Source: Variovorax sp. MHTC-1 | GTDB lineage: Bacteria > Pseudomonadota > Gammaproteobacteria > Burkholderiales > Burkholderiaceae_C | Length of the DNA: 64,000 nt | Reading direction: 5' to 3' | NCBI RefSeq assembly: GCF_003984645.1 | Contig: NZ_RWKI01000013.1 | Span: 52,558-116,557, forward strand | Shown: positions 51,156 through 59,932 of the stretch, one piece after another | How the letters are laid out: each line of letters starts with the position of its first letter | How positions within the stretch are numbered: position 1 is the stretch's first letter | Notes under the pieces: model-generated | The model's database searches: none | Told to the model about the DNA's origin: nothing | The model's input: only the letters and a program-made list of their open reading frames with translations | Made by a program: the position numbers and the translations under genes

Positions 51156-52763
51156 TCATCTCCTTAGCACTTCGTCGCCCGGTGCATAATCCGCGGCCTT
51201 GAGCGGGCTGCGGCCGGCGATGAAGGCGCGCAGCACCTCGGCATCCACGAAGCCGGTGTTGACGTAGCCCGGATGCGTCGCCAGCTTGGGATAACCGTCG
51301 CCGCCGGTGGCAGTGAAATTGTTGATCGCCAGCCGGTACGCGCGCCGCGTGTCGATGGGCTGGCCGTTGACCTTCGCGTCCTTCAGCTGCCCGCCCTCGA
51401 TCAGCATCTGCACGCCCGCCGTTTGCGGAAAGGCGCCCGAGCCCGGCGTCATCCTGGCCGCGGCTTCGAGGTAGCTCAGCAGTTCGGCGCCCGTGAGCTG
51501 CACCACGGTCACTTGGTTGCCGAAGGGCTGGACCTTGAGCACGTCGCGGTAGGTGATGCGGCCTTCGGGCAGCGAATCGCGCACGCCGCCCGAATTCATG
51601 AGTGCGACATCGGCACCGGTCTTGTCGCGCATGGCCAGCGCGATCAGCCGGCCGAGGTTGGTGGCTTGCATGCGCACCCGGGCGCGATCGCCGTCGAACA
51701 CGCCCATCGTTTCGCCCACCGGCACGGCGAGCTGGGCCTGCCCCTTGTCCTGGAAGGGCTGCAGGAAAGCGCGCACGCCGGCGTCCTCGGGAATGGCCTC
51801 GCCGTACGCGACCTTCTTGCCGTCCACCGTGCGCTTGAGATTGACCGGAATCAGCTGGTACTTGATCAGCTCGATGCGGCCTGGACGCACTTCGAAATCG
51901 GCCCGGCCCACGTACTTGCCCCATTCGTGGGCCTGCACGATCCAGGTGCCGTTCTGCCGGTCGGGCGCGCAAGGCATGCCGGGCACGTAGGCGTCGTTGC
52001 GCAGGTTCTCGGCCAGCATGCACACCGGGTTCTGGCTGTGGCCGCCGACGATCAGGTCGAGCCCGCGGGTGGCGCGCGCCATCTCCACGTCGCCCGGCGC
52101 ATTGACGCCGCGCCGGCCGTCGCTGTAGTGGCCCATGTGGGTGGCGGCAATCACCATGTCGGCCTTGGCGCGCAGCTCCGGCAGCAGCGCGGCCGCCTCG
52201 TCGATGGGCTTGCGGAATTCGATGCCCGCGATGTTGGCGGGCAGCACCATCTTCGCCGTGTCGTCGGTGGTCAGGCCGAGCACCGCGATCCGCAAGCCGC
52301 CGCGCTCGAACAGGCGGTAGGGCTCGAACATGCGCCGGCCGTTCTTGTAGATGTTGGCCGAGAGCAGCGGGAAGCCGGCCCACTGGCGCTGCTTGTCCAG
52401 CACCGCGGGCGGCTTGTCGAACTCGTGGTTGCCGACCGCGGCGGCGTCGTAGCCGAGCAGCTTCATGCCCTTGAAGTCAGGCTCGGCGTCTTGCGTGTCC
52501 GACTCGGGCACGCCGGTGTTGATGTCGCCGCCATCGAGCAGCAGCGTGTAGCCGCCGCTGTCCCGCACCTCGGCACGCACGCGGTCGATGAGCGTCTTGC
52601 GCGCGGCCATGCCGTATTCGCCGTCGGCATTGGTCCAGAAACGGCCGTGGTGGTCGTTGGTGTGCAGCACGGTGAGCTTGATCGGCGCGTGCTCGCCCGG
52701 CGCGGTGGCGCAGCCGGCCAGAAGGGCCAACGCGGCGGCGGCGACGATGAACGGGATGCGCAT
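51156..52763 (-). CDS. Periplasmic 5'-nucleotidase lipoprotein (UshA/NutA-like)
   Basis: A 535-residue protein with a lipoprotein signal (MRIPFIVAAAALALLAGC). The N-terminal metallophosphoesterase domain has VLHTNDHHGRFWTN, LLLDGGDINTG, AAVGNHEFD and HMGHYSD, the metal-binding motifs. The C-terminal 5'-nucleotidase domain has ALMNSGGVRDSLPEGRITYR and FTATGGDGYP. It strips phosphate from nucleotides outside the inner membrane so that the ABC importer in the same operon can take up nucleosides. It starts 3 bases after the phosphorylase gene ends. Confidence 0.9.
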   Translation of the reverse strand: MRIPFIVAAAALALLAGCATAPGEHAPIKLTVLHTNDHHGRFWTNADGEYGMAARKTLIDRVRAEVRDSGGYTLLLDGGDINTGVPESDTQDAEPDFKGMKLLGYDAAAVGNHEFDKPPAVLDKQRQWAGFPLLSANIYKNGRRMFEPYRLFERGGLRIAVLGLTTDDTAKMVLPANIAGIEFRKPIDEAAALLPELRAKADMVIAATHMGHYSDGRRGVNAPGDVEMARATRGLDLIVGGHSQNPVCMLAENLRNDAYVPGMPCAPDRQNGTWIVQAHEWGKYVGRADFEVRPGRIELIKYQLIPVNLKRTVDGKKVAYGEAIPEDAGVRAFLQPFQDKGQAQLAVPVGETMGVFDGDRARVRMQATNLGRLIALAMRDKTGADVALMNSGGVRDSLPEGRITYRDVLKVQPFGNQVTVVQLTGAELLSYLEAAARMTPGSGAFPQTAGVQMLIEGGQLKDAKVNGQPIDTRRAYRLAINNFTATGGDGYPKLATHPGYVNTGFVDAEVLRAFIAGRSPLKAADYAPGDEVLRR

Positions 52764-52766
52764 GGA

Positions 52767-53573
52767 TCAGATCGCTGCAATGACCGCTGCGAGCAGGCGC
52801 GACGCATCCTGGTCGGCGGCGCGCGCATTGCGCAGGGTGTGGGCGTGGCTCAGCGTTTCGCCGGAGAGCCCCGCGGCCATGTTGGTGAGCAGCGAGAAGG
52901 CCAGCACCTTCAGGCCCGCGTGGCGGGCCAGGATGGTCTCCGGCACGGTGCTCATGCCCACGGCCTGTGCGCCCAGCAGGCGCAGCATGCGGATCTCGGC
53001 CGGGGTCTCGAACTGCGGACCCAGCACCCAGGCATAGACGCCCTCGTGCAGCGCGATGCCGGCCTGCGCGGCCGCGGCGCGGGCCTGCGCGCGCAAGGCG
53101 GGATCGTAGGCCTCGCTCATGTCGACGAAGCGCTCCGAGCCGCGCTCGTCGTGCAGCGGCGTGCGCTGCGCCATGTTGAGGTGGTCGGCGATCAGCATCA
53201 GCGAGCCCGGACGCATGTTCGCGTCCAGGCTGCCGGCGGCATTGGTCAGCACGAGGGTCCGGCAGCCGGCCGCAGCCAGGCTGCGGATCGGGCCCTTCAT
53301 CGCCGCCGCGTCGCCGCTTTCGTAGGCGTGCTTGCGGCCGCGCAAGAGCGCGACCGCGCGGCCGGCGATGCGGCCCAGGCGCAGGATGCCGGCATGGCCG
53401 GCGACGTTCAGCGCCGGGAAGGCGGGCAGCTCGGGATAGGGGATGTCGGTGGGCGCCTCGACCAGCTCGGCGGCGCGGTCCCAGCCGGAGCCGAGCACGA
53501 TTGCCAGCTCGGGCGCAAGGCCGCCGGCGCGCATGCGCGCCGTACTCGCGTCGACAGCTTCCTGCAATTTCAT
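52767..53573 (-). CDS. Purine-nucleoside phosphorylase (PNP/MTAP family)
   Basis: A 268-residue trimeric-type purine nucleoside phosphorylase. Family motifs: IVLGSGWDRAAELVE, GRKHAYESG, LVLTNAAGSLDANMRPGSLM, YAWVLGPQFETPAEIRMLRL. It cleaves inosine and guanosine type nucleosides with phosphate. The ATG at 53573 overlaps the cdd stop (ATGA). It supplies ribose and deoxyribose 1-phosphates; the mutase (DeoB) needed to feed DeoC is not in the window. Confidence 0.92.
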   Translation of the reverse strand: MKLQEAVDASTARMRAGGLAPELAIVLGSGWDRAAELVEAPTDIPYPELPAFPALNVAGHAGILRLGRIAGRAVALLRGRKHAYESGDAAAMKGPIRSLAAAGCRTLVLTNAAGSLDANMRPGSLMLIADHLNMAQRTPLHDERGSERFVDMSEAYDPALRAQARAAAAQAGIALHEGVYAWVLGPQFETPAEIRMLRLLGAQAVGMSTVPETILARHAGLKVLAFSLLTNMAAGLSGETLSHAHTLRNARAADQDASRLLAAVIAAI

Positions 53574-53989
53574 GGCGATGGAAGATGCGCCGGACCGAAG
53601 CTCGCCGGCAGCAGCTCGCCCAGCGTGTAGCGGCCGCGCACCTCGCGCAGGTCGGCGCACCACACCGGCATGTCGTCGTCGTCCGCGAACTCGCGCAGCT
53701 TCTGGCGGCAGCCGCCGCAGGGCGTGACTGGCGCATCGGCGACGCCGACCACCACCGCCGCCAGCACGCGCATGCCGCCGGCCAGCACCAGGTGCGCGAG
53801 CGCCGAGGCCTCGGCGCACTGGCCTTGCGGATAGGCGGCGTTCTCGATATTGCAGCCCGCATGGACCCGGCCCTGTTCGTCGAGCAGCGCGGCGCCGACC
53901 GCGAACTTCGAATAGGGTGCATAGGCGCGCTCGCGGGCGGCGCGGGCGGCATCGAGCAACTGCGTCATCTGGGTCTGCGAAACGGCCAT
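53570..53989 (-). CDS. cdd: Cytidine deaminase
   Basis: A 139-residue zinc enzyme that deaminates cytidine and deoxycytidine. Zinc ligands and catalytic Glu are in AGCNIENAAYPQGQCAEASA and PVTPCGGCRQKLRE. Length fits the homotetrameric class (about 130). Two ATG codons lie in tandem; the one at 53989 is 5 bases after AAGGAG and overlaps the permease stop, while the one at 53992 is only 2 bases from it. Confidence 0.95.
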   Translation of the reverse strand: MAVSQTQMTQLLDAARAARERAYAPYSKFAVGAALLDEQGRVHAGCNIENAAYPQGQCAEASALAHLVLAGGMRVLAAVVVGVADAPVTPCGGCRQKLREFADDDDMPVWCADLREVRGRYTLGELLPASFGPAHLPSP

Positions 53990-54957
53990 CATCGCTCCTT
54001 CACATACGGGATGCCGAGCGCCTTGGGGGCGCGCGCCTTGCCCACGAAGCCCGCCAGCAGCACCACCGTCATCAGGTAGGGCAAGGCCTGGACCGCCTGC
54101 ACCGGCACGGCGCCGATCAAGGGCAGCACCGTGCCCTGCAAGCGGATCGACACCGCATCGAGAAAGCCGAACAGCAGGCAGGCGAAAAAGGCGCCGACCG
54201 GATGCCACTTGCCGAAGATCATGGCGGCCAGCGCCATGTAGCCGCGGCCGGCCGTCATGTTCGGCATGAATGAAGGATTCTGCGCCAGCACCAGGTAGCT
54301 GCCGGCCAGCGAGCACAGCGCGCCGTTGAGCATGAGCGCCCGGTAGCGCAGCGCGGTGACGGAGACGCCCGCCGCGTCGACCATGGCCGGGTTCTCGCCG
54401 GTGGCGCGCAGGCGCAAGCCGAAGCGTGTGCGAAACAGCAGCCACCAGACGACCGGCACCAGCGCGATGGCGAGATACACCAGCGCGTTGTGGCCGAACA
54501 GGCCCAGCCCCAGCACCGTGCCCAGCCAGGGCAGCGCGCGCAGCGCCTCGCCGGCGCCCGTGAACCATGGCGCGAGGCGCACCGTGTCGGGCAGCGGCGG
54601 CGTCTGGCCGCCCTGCTGGAACCAGGCGATACCGAGCACCACCGTCAGGCCGGCAGCCGTCATGGTGATGGCCATGCCCATCACCACCTGGTCGCCGCGA
54701 TGGGTGACGCAACCGAAGCCCTGCAGCAGCGAGAGCGCCACGCCGACCGCGAGCGACACCGCCAATGCCAGCGCCAAGGAGCCGCTCAGCGCGGCGACGC
54801 TGCCGGCGGCGAAGGCGCAAGAGAGCATCTTGCCTTCGAGGCCCAGATCGATCACGCCCGAGCGCTCGGCCAGCGCGCCGGCCAGCGCGCACAGGATCAG
54901 CGGCGTCGCCACGCGCAGGGTCGAGGCCAGCAAAGTGCCGAGCGCGACTTCATCCAT
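53989..54957 (-). CDS. Nucleoside ABC transporter permease (second)
   Basis: A 322-residue membrane protein of the BPD/branched-chain-amino-acid-type permease family. It has about eight to nine hydrophobic segments and the GERSGVIDLGLEG-like entry (ALAERSGVIDLGLEGKMLSC) shared with nucleoside importers of the YufQ/NupQ kind. The ATG at 54957 lies inside the end of the first permease gene (8-base overlap). Neighbouring nucleoside enzymes and the BMP-type binding protein indicate nucleosides as substrate. Confidence 0.88.
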   Translation of the reverse strand: MDEVALGTLLASTLRVATPLILCALAGALAERSGVIDLGLEGKMLSCAFAAGSVAALSGSLALALAVSLAVGVALSLLQGFGCVTHRGDQVVMGMAITMTAAGLTVVLGIAWFQQGGQTPPLPDTVRLAPWFTGAGEALRALPWLGTVLGLGLFGHNALVYLAIALVPVVWWLLFRTRFGLRLRATGENPAMVDAAGVSVTALRYRALMLNGALCSLAGSYLVLAQNPSFMPNMTAGRGYMALAAMIFGKWHPVGAFFACLLFGFLDAVSIRLQGTVLPLIGAVPVQAVQALPYLMTVVLLAGFVGKARAPKALGIPYVKER

Positions 54958-56083
54958 GGCCCGCGCTCCCTGCCGCCACCGCGCGCGGCGCACGGCGCGT
55001 CGCGCGCCACAGCCGCGCCAAGGTCGGCGCCGCCACCTGCGCCAGCGCGCCGGAGAACAGCACGATCAAACCCTGCAGCGTGAACACCATGTCGCGGCTG
55101 AAGCCGGGGATCTCGAAGGCCAGTTCGGAGCCGCCCTGGTACAGCGCGCCGAACAGCAGCGCGGCCAGCACGATGCCCACCGGATGGTTGCGTCCGATCA
55201 GCGAGACCGCGATGCCGGCGAAGCCGGCGCCCACCACGTACTCGAGCAAGAGCCGCCCGTGCACGCCCGCGATCTCGTTGATGCCCACCAGCCCGGCGAG
55301 CGCGCCGGACAGCGCCATCGACACCATGATCTGCGCGCGCGGCCGCATGCCGCCGTAGTGCGCCGCCTCCGGCGCATGGCCGACCGCGCGGATGGCGTAG
55401 CCCGGCTGCGAACGCCAGAGCAGCAGGTGCACGGCGATGGCGGCGGCCAGCGCCAGCAGCACGCTCAGGTTGAGCGGCGAGGCCGGCCATTCGATGCCGA
55501 GGCCGGCGAGCGCTTCATGCAGGCCGGGCATGCGGGCCGAGGCTGCGAAGGCCCGGCTCTCCACCGTCATGTTGCCGGGCTCCTTGAGCACGTCGACCAG
55601 CAGGTAGGCCAAGAGCGCCGACGCGATGAAGTTGAACATGATGGTGGTGATCACCACATGGCTGCCGCGCCAGGCCTGCAGCGCCGCCGGCACCGCGGCC
55701 CAGCACATGCCGAACAGCATGGCGGCGCCGATCATCAGCGGCAGCATGGCCCAGCGCGGCAGGTGCTCGCCCAATGCCAGGGCCGCCAGCGCGGTGCCCA
55801 GCCCGCCCATCATGGCCTGGCCTTCGCCGCCGATGTTGAACAGGCCCGCATGGAATGCGACCGCCACCGCGAGGCCGGTGAAGACGAAGGTGGTGGCGTA
55901 GTACAGCGTGTAGCTCAGGCCCATGCGGCTGCCGAAGGCGCCCTGGACCAGCAGCACGAGCGCCTGCCAGGGGTCGTGGCCGACCACGGCGACGACGACG
56001 CCGCAGGCCAGCAGCGCGAGCGCGAGGTTGACGAGCGGCAGGACGCCGAGGTCGATCCAGCGCGGCAGATCGTGGCCCGTCAT
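54950..56083 (-). CDS. Nucleoside ABC transporter permease (first)
   Basis: A 377-residue membrane protein paired with the next permease. It has the family cytoplasmic loop GLFNIGGEGQAMMGGLGTAL and about nine hydrophobic segments, resembling YufP/NupP-type permeases. Its ATG overlaps the stop of a 29-codon mini-ORF in a family B repeat, which links it to the ATPase gene upstream. Confidence 0.88.
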   Translation of the reverse strand: MTGHDLPRWIDLGVLPLVNLALALLACGVVVAVVGHDPWQALVLLVQGAFGSRMGLSYTLYYATTFVFTGLAVAVAFHAGLFNIGGEGQAMMGGLGTALAALALGEHLPRWAMLPLMIGAAMLFGMCWAAVPAALQAWRGSHVVITTIMFNFIASALLAYLLVDVLKEPGNMTVESRAFAASARMPGLHEALAGLGIEWPASPLNLSVLLALAAAIAVHLLLWRSQPGYAIRAVGHAPEAAHYGGMRPRAQIMVSMALSGALAGLVGINEIAGVHGRLLLEYVVGAGFAGIAVSLIGRNHPVGIVLAALLFGALYQGGSELAFEIPGFSRDMVFTLQGLIVLFSGALAQVAAPTLARLWRATRRAPRAVAAGSAGHG

Positions 56084-56169
56084 GTGGCCCCCACGCTCGG
56101 CATTTGCATGTCCTCGCTGCCCCCCGAGGGGGCGCGAGCTTGCTCGGGGCGGCCCGTCGCTGCGCTCAT
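56080..56169 (-). repeat. Family B repeat with 29-codon mini-ORF, ATPase to permease
   Basis: On the minus strand the ATG (56169-56167) overlaps the ATPase stop and the TGA (56082-56080) overlaps the permease ATG, both as ATGA. The peptide starts [20 protein letters not shown]. It differs from the cheR/cheD copy at about a dozen bases, yet it keeps the frame, the hairpin and both overlaps. Confidence 0.85.
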
Positions 56170-57716
56170 GCGTTCGTGACCTCGTCGACCGCGCCGCACA
56201 TCAGGCGGCCCAGCGTGGTCTCGTCGCATTGGGCGACCGGGCGCTCGCCGACGATGCGTCCGCCCGCCATCACGAGCACCCGGTCGGCCAGCGCCAGGAT
56301 CTCGTCGAGCTCGGACGATACGACGAGCACCGCGCCGCCCGCGCCCGCCATCGCGCGCAGGCGGCCGTGGATGAACTCGATGGCGCCGATATCGACCCCG
56401 CGCGTCGGCTGGCCCACCAGCAGCACGCGCGGCTTCGGCGCGGCTTCGCGGGCCAGCACCAGCTTCTGCTGGTTGCCGCCGGAGAACTTGGCGCTCATGA
56501 GGCGCACATTGCGCGGCCGCACGTCGTACTCGTCCATCATCCGCGCGGTGTCGGCCTGCATGGTCGACTGCCTCATCCAGCCGTGCCGGCTGTAGCGCGG
56601 GCGCCGCTGATAGCCGAGCACGGCCGACTCCCAGGCCGCGAAGGGCAGCACCAGGCCGCGCCGGTGCCGGTCTTCAGGCACATGGGCGAGGCCGGCTTCG
56701 CGCGCGGCTTCGGGGTCGAGCCAGCGCCCGGGCGTGAAGGAACGCGAGCCCAGCGTCAGCGTGCCGGCCTGCGGCGCCAGCATGCCCGAGAGCACCTCCA
56801 GCAGCTCGCTCTGGCCGTTGCCCGAGACGCCCGCGATGCCGACGATCTCGCCCGCGCGCAACTGCAGCGACACGTCGACCAGGCGCGGCGTGCCCTGCGC
56901 GTCGCGCCAGTCGAGGCCGCGCGCCTCGAGCAGCGGCGTGTCGCTGGCTGCGCGCGCGGCGCTGTCCAGGCGCCCCATCTGCACGCGGCGCCCGACCATG
57001 GCCTGCGCGAGCGCGTCGATGCTGGTGCCGGCGGTGGCGCAGTCGAGCACCACTGCGCCTGCGCGCATCACCGTCACAGCGTCGCACAGCGCCATGATCT
57101 CCTTCAGCTTGTGCGTGATCAGCAGCACCGTGGTGCCGCGCGCGCGCAGGGCCCGCAGCGTATCGAACAGCTGCTCGGTCTCCTGCGGCGTGAGCACCGC
57201 CGTCGGCTCGTCGAGGATCAGGATGCGCGCGCCGCGAAACAGCGCCTTGAGGATCTCGAGCCGCTGGCGCTCGCCCACCGGAAGCTGTTCGACCGCGAGG
57301 TCCAGCCGCACCTGCAGGCCGCTCTCGCGCATCAGCGTTTCGAGGCGCGTGCGCACCTGCGCGTGCGCCGTCGGCAGCCGCCAATGCGGCTCGGCGCCGA
57401 GCAGGATGTTGTCGAGCGCGGAGAACGGTTCGACCAGCATGAAGTGCTGGTGCACCATGCCGATGCCCAGGGCAATGGCTTCGTGCGCGCTGCGGATCTG
57501 CGCCGGCTTGCCTTCGATCTCGATCTCGCCGCTGTCGGCCTGGTAGAAGCCGTACAGGATCGACATCAGCGTGCTCTTGCCAGCGCCGTTCTCGCCCACC
57601 ACGCCATGCACCGTGCCGGCCGGCACGCTGAGCGTGACTTTGCGGTTGGCGTGGACGGCGCCGAAGTGCTTGTCGATGCGCGTCATGCGCACCGCGGGCG
57701 CGCGGTTCCCGGACAC
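56166..57716 (-). CDS. Nucleoside ABC transporter, double ATPase subunit
   Basis: A 516-residue fused ATPase with two ABC domains, as in RbsA or NupO. Domain 1: Walker A GVVGENGAGKSTLM, signature LPVGERQRLEILKAL, Walker B ILILDEPTAVLTP. Domain 2: a modified Walker A in GIAGVSGNGQSELL, signature FSGGNQQKLVLAREA and RVLLVGQPTRGVDIGA. The second domain lacks the usual Lys and Walker B Glu pattern, as in many such fused subunits. The start is a GTG at 57716; an ATG ten codons later is an alternative. It follows the binding-protein gene by 6 bases. Confidence 0.9.
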   Translation of the reverse strand: MSGNRAPAVRMTRIDKHFGAVHANRKVTLSVPAGTVHGVVGENGAGKSTLMSILYGFYQADSGEIEIEGKPAQIRSAHEAIALGIGMVHQHFMLVEPFSALDNILLGAEPHWRLPTAHAQVRTRLETLMRESGLQVRLDLAVEQLPVGERQRLEILKALFRGARILILDEPTAVLTPQETEQLFDTLRALRARGTTVLLITHKLKEIMALCDAVTVMRAGAVVLDCATAGTSIDALAQAMVGRRVQMGRLDSAARAASDTPLLEARGLDWRDAQGTPRLVDVSLQLRAGEIVGIAGVSGNGQSELLEVLSGMLAPQAGTLTLGSRSFTPGRWLDPEAAREAGLAHVPEDRHRRGLVLPFAAWESAVLGYQRRPRYSRHGWMRQSTMQADTARMMDEYDVRPRNVRLMSAKFSGGNQQKLVLAREAAPKPRVLLVGQPTRGVDIGAIEFIHGRLRAMAGAGGAVLVVSSELDEILALADRVLVMAGGRIVGERPVAQCDETTLGRLMCGAVDEVTNA

Positions 57717-57722
57717 GGCGGG

Positions 57723-58694
57723 CTAGAACTTACACGCGTTGTCGGCCATGTAGTCGGCCACCTTGATCTTGCCGGCGATGATGTCGGCCTTCGCTGCATC
57801 GACCTTGGCCTTCATCTCGGCGCTCACCAGCTTGGCGTTGTGCTCGTCCAGCGCGTAGTCGACCCCGCCCTCCTTCAGGCCCAGCGAGGTGACCCCCGGC
57901 GTCGGCTTCTTCGCGGCGTTGAGCACCGCAATGTCGACGCGCTTGACCATCGAAGTCAGCATGGTGCCCGGCTGCATGTGGTTCTGGTTGCTGTCGACGC
58001 CGATGGCCAGCTTGCCCGCGTCCTTAGCGGCCTGGTAGACGCCCGAGCCGGTACCGCCGGCGGCAGCGAACACCACGTCGACGCCCCTGGCGAACTGCGC
58101 CTTGGCCAGCTCGCTGCCGCGCGTCGGGTCGCTCCAAGCGGCGGGCGTGGTGCCTGTCATGACCGAACTCACCTCGACCTTCGGGTTGGCGTACTTGGCA
58201 CCCTGCTCATAGCCGCACTGGAACTTGCGGATCAGCGGAATGTCCATGCCGCCGATGAAGCCGACCTTGCCGCTCTTGCTGGCCAGGGCCGCCATCATGC
58301 CGACCAGGAAGCTGCCCTCGTGCTCCTTGAACACGATCGATTCGACATTGGGCAGCTTGACCACCGCGTCGATGATCGCGAAATTGAGCTTCGGAAATTC
58401 CTTGGCCACCTTCTCGAGGCTGCTGCCTTGCGAGAAGCCGATGCCGATCACCGGATTGGCGCCGCGCGCGGCCATGCGGCGCATGGCCTGCTCGCGCTGC
58501 GCCTCGTTGGCGATCTCGAAGTCGAGGTAGGGCTTGCCGCTTTCCTTCTTCCACATCTCGGCGCCGCGGTAGGCCGCCTCGTTGAAGGACTTGTCGAACT
58601 TGCCGCCCATGTCGTAGACGATGGCCGGCTCGGCAACTGCCGCCAGCGTGGCGCCGGCTGCGAGAGCGAGGACGAGGGCCTTGTTGAGTTTCAT
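57723..58694 (-). CDS. BMP-family nucleoside-binding protein
   Basis: A 323-residue periplasmic binding protein of the BMP/PnrA type. It has a cleavable signal (MKLNKALVLALAAGATLAAV) without a lipobox Cys, then AIVYDMGGKFDKSFNEAAY, the first binding strand of the family. The later segments GFIGGMDIPLIRKFQCGYEQ and VVFAAAGGTGSGVYQA are typical. It delivers nucleosides to the ABC importer and is the first gene of the operon. The 122-bp gap to the divergent adenosine deaminase gene must hold both promoters. Confidence 0.92.
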   Translation of the reverse strand: MKLNKALVLALAAGATLAAVAEPAIVYDMGGKFDKSFNEAAYRGAEMWKKESGKPYLDFEIANEAQREQAMRRMAARGANPVIGIGFSQGSSLEKVAKEFPKLNFAIIDAVVKLPNVESIVFKEHEGSFLVGMMAALASKSGKVGFIGGMDIPLIRKFQCGYEQGAKYANPKVEVSSVMTGTTPAAWSDPTRGSELAKAQFARGVDVVFAAAGGTGSGVYQAAKDAGKLAIGVDSNQNHMQPGTMLTSMVKRVDIAVLNAAKKPTPGVTSLGLKEGGVDYALDEHNAKLVSAEMKAKVDAAKADIIAGKIKVADYMADNACKF

Positions 58695-58816
58695 GTGCGC
58701 ATCCTTGGTTGGCGGTCCGGCTGTAAGACTTCCTGCTGCGTCGCAGGCTCGCGCAGAGCCCGAGGCAGGATAGCAAGACTTGCGCCGTGCCGACCCCGGG
58801 GCACTACCATGCAGCG

Positions 58817-59875
58817 ATGGTCGCACCGCTCTCAAGCGCGCTGACGCAACAGTTGCAGGCAATGCCGAAGGTGCTCTTGCACGAGCATCTCGACGGCGGC
58901 CTGCGGCCGGCCACCGTGCTCGAGCTGCTGCAGGCGCGCGGCCTGGCCGCGCCGGCGCAGGACGCCGCGGCGCTCGCGGCCTGGTTCGACGCGCGCGCGC
59001 ATGCCGGCAGCCTGACCGAGTACCTGCGCGGCTTCGCCCTCACGGTCGCGGCCATGGCCAGCCCCGCGGCGCTTGCGCGCGTGGCCTTCGAGGCGGCCGA
59101 GGACGCGCGGCAGGACGGCTGCGTGCTGGCCGAGTTCCGCATCGCGCCCCTGCTGTTCGAGCCCTTGGGCGTGCCGCCCGAGGCCGCGGTCGAGGCGCTG
59201 TTGGCCGGCCTGCGCCAGAGCCCGCTCCCGAGCGGACTGATCCTGTGCGCCATGCGCGAGCAACCCAGCGCGCACAGCGAGCGCGTGATGCATCTGGCGC
59301 TGCGCTACCGCGACGCGGGCGTGATCGGCTTCGACCTGGCGGGCGCCGAGCGCGGCCATCCGCCCTCGCGCCATGCCGCCGCCTTCGCCATGGCGCGCGA
59401 GGCCGGCCTGCCGATCACCTGCCATGCCGGCGAGGCCGACGCAGCCGAGCGCGTGCTGGAAGCGGCGCGCCTCGGTGCGCGCCGCATCGGGCATGGCGTG
59501 CGGCTGGCCGACGCGCTGGACGCACCGGCCGGCAGCGCCGCGCGCGCGATGCTCGACGCGGTGCGCGCCGGCGGCGTGCACCTGGAGCTGTGCCCCAGCA
59601 GCAACGTCCACACCGGCGCTGCCGCGTCGCTGGCGGCGCACCCGATCCGGCGGCTCTGGCAGGCCGGCCTGAGCCTGTCCTTCCACACTGACAACCGCCT
59701 GATCTCGATGGTCAGCATGAGCGACGAAGCGATAGGCCTGGTGCGCGACAACGGCCTGGGCCTGCAAGACCTGGCGGCGATGGGCCTGCAGGCGGCCGAG
59801 CATTCCTTCCTGGACGCTGCGGCACGCCGGCAGGCGCAGGCCGCGCTGCAGGCGTGGCAGGCCCGCGCCGGCTGA
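58817..59875 (+). CDS. add: Adenosine deaminase
   Basis: A 352-residue TIM-barrel metal-dependent deaminase. Zinc and active-site residues: LLHEHLDGGLRP, ITCHAGEADAAERVLEA, RIGHGVRLADAL, HLELCPSSNVHTGA and LSFHTDNRLISM. It converts adenosine to inosine, which the neighbouring phosphorylase can use. I start at the ATG at 58817; a GTG at 58787 is also open. It is divergent from the nucleoside operon and probably shares its regulator. Confidence 0.92.
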   Translation: MVAPLSSALTQQLQAMPKVLLHEHLDGGLRPATVLELLQARGLAAPAQDAAALAAWFDARAHAGSLTEYLRGFALTVAAMASPAALARVAFEAAEDARQDGCVLAEFRIAPLLFEPLGVPPEAAVEALLAGLRQSPLPSGLILCAMREQPSAHSERVMHLALRYRDAGVIGFDLAGAERGHPPSRHAAAFAMAREAGLPITCHAGEADAAERVLEAARLGARRIGHGVRLADALDAPAGSAARAMLDAVRAGGVHLELCPSSNVHTGAAASLAAHPIRRLWQAGLSLSFHTDNRLISMVSMSDEAIGLVRDNGLGLQDLAAMGLQAAEHSFLDAAARRQAQAALQAWQARAG

Positions 59876-59932
59876 GTTGCAATCAGCGGCGGTGCGGGGA
59901 TACTTGCCGTTTTCGAGAATTCTGGAGTTCGC

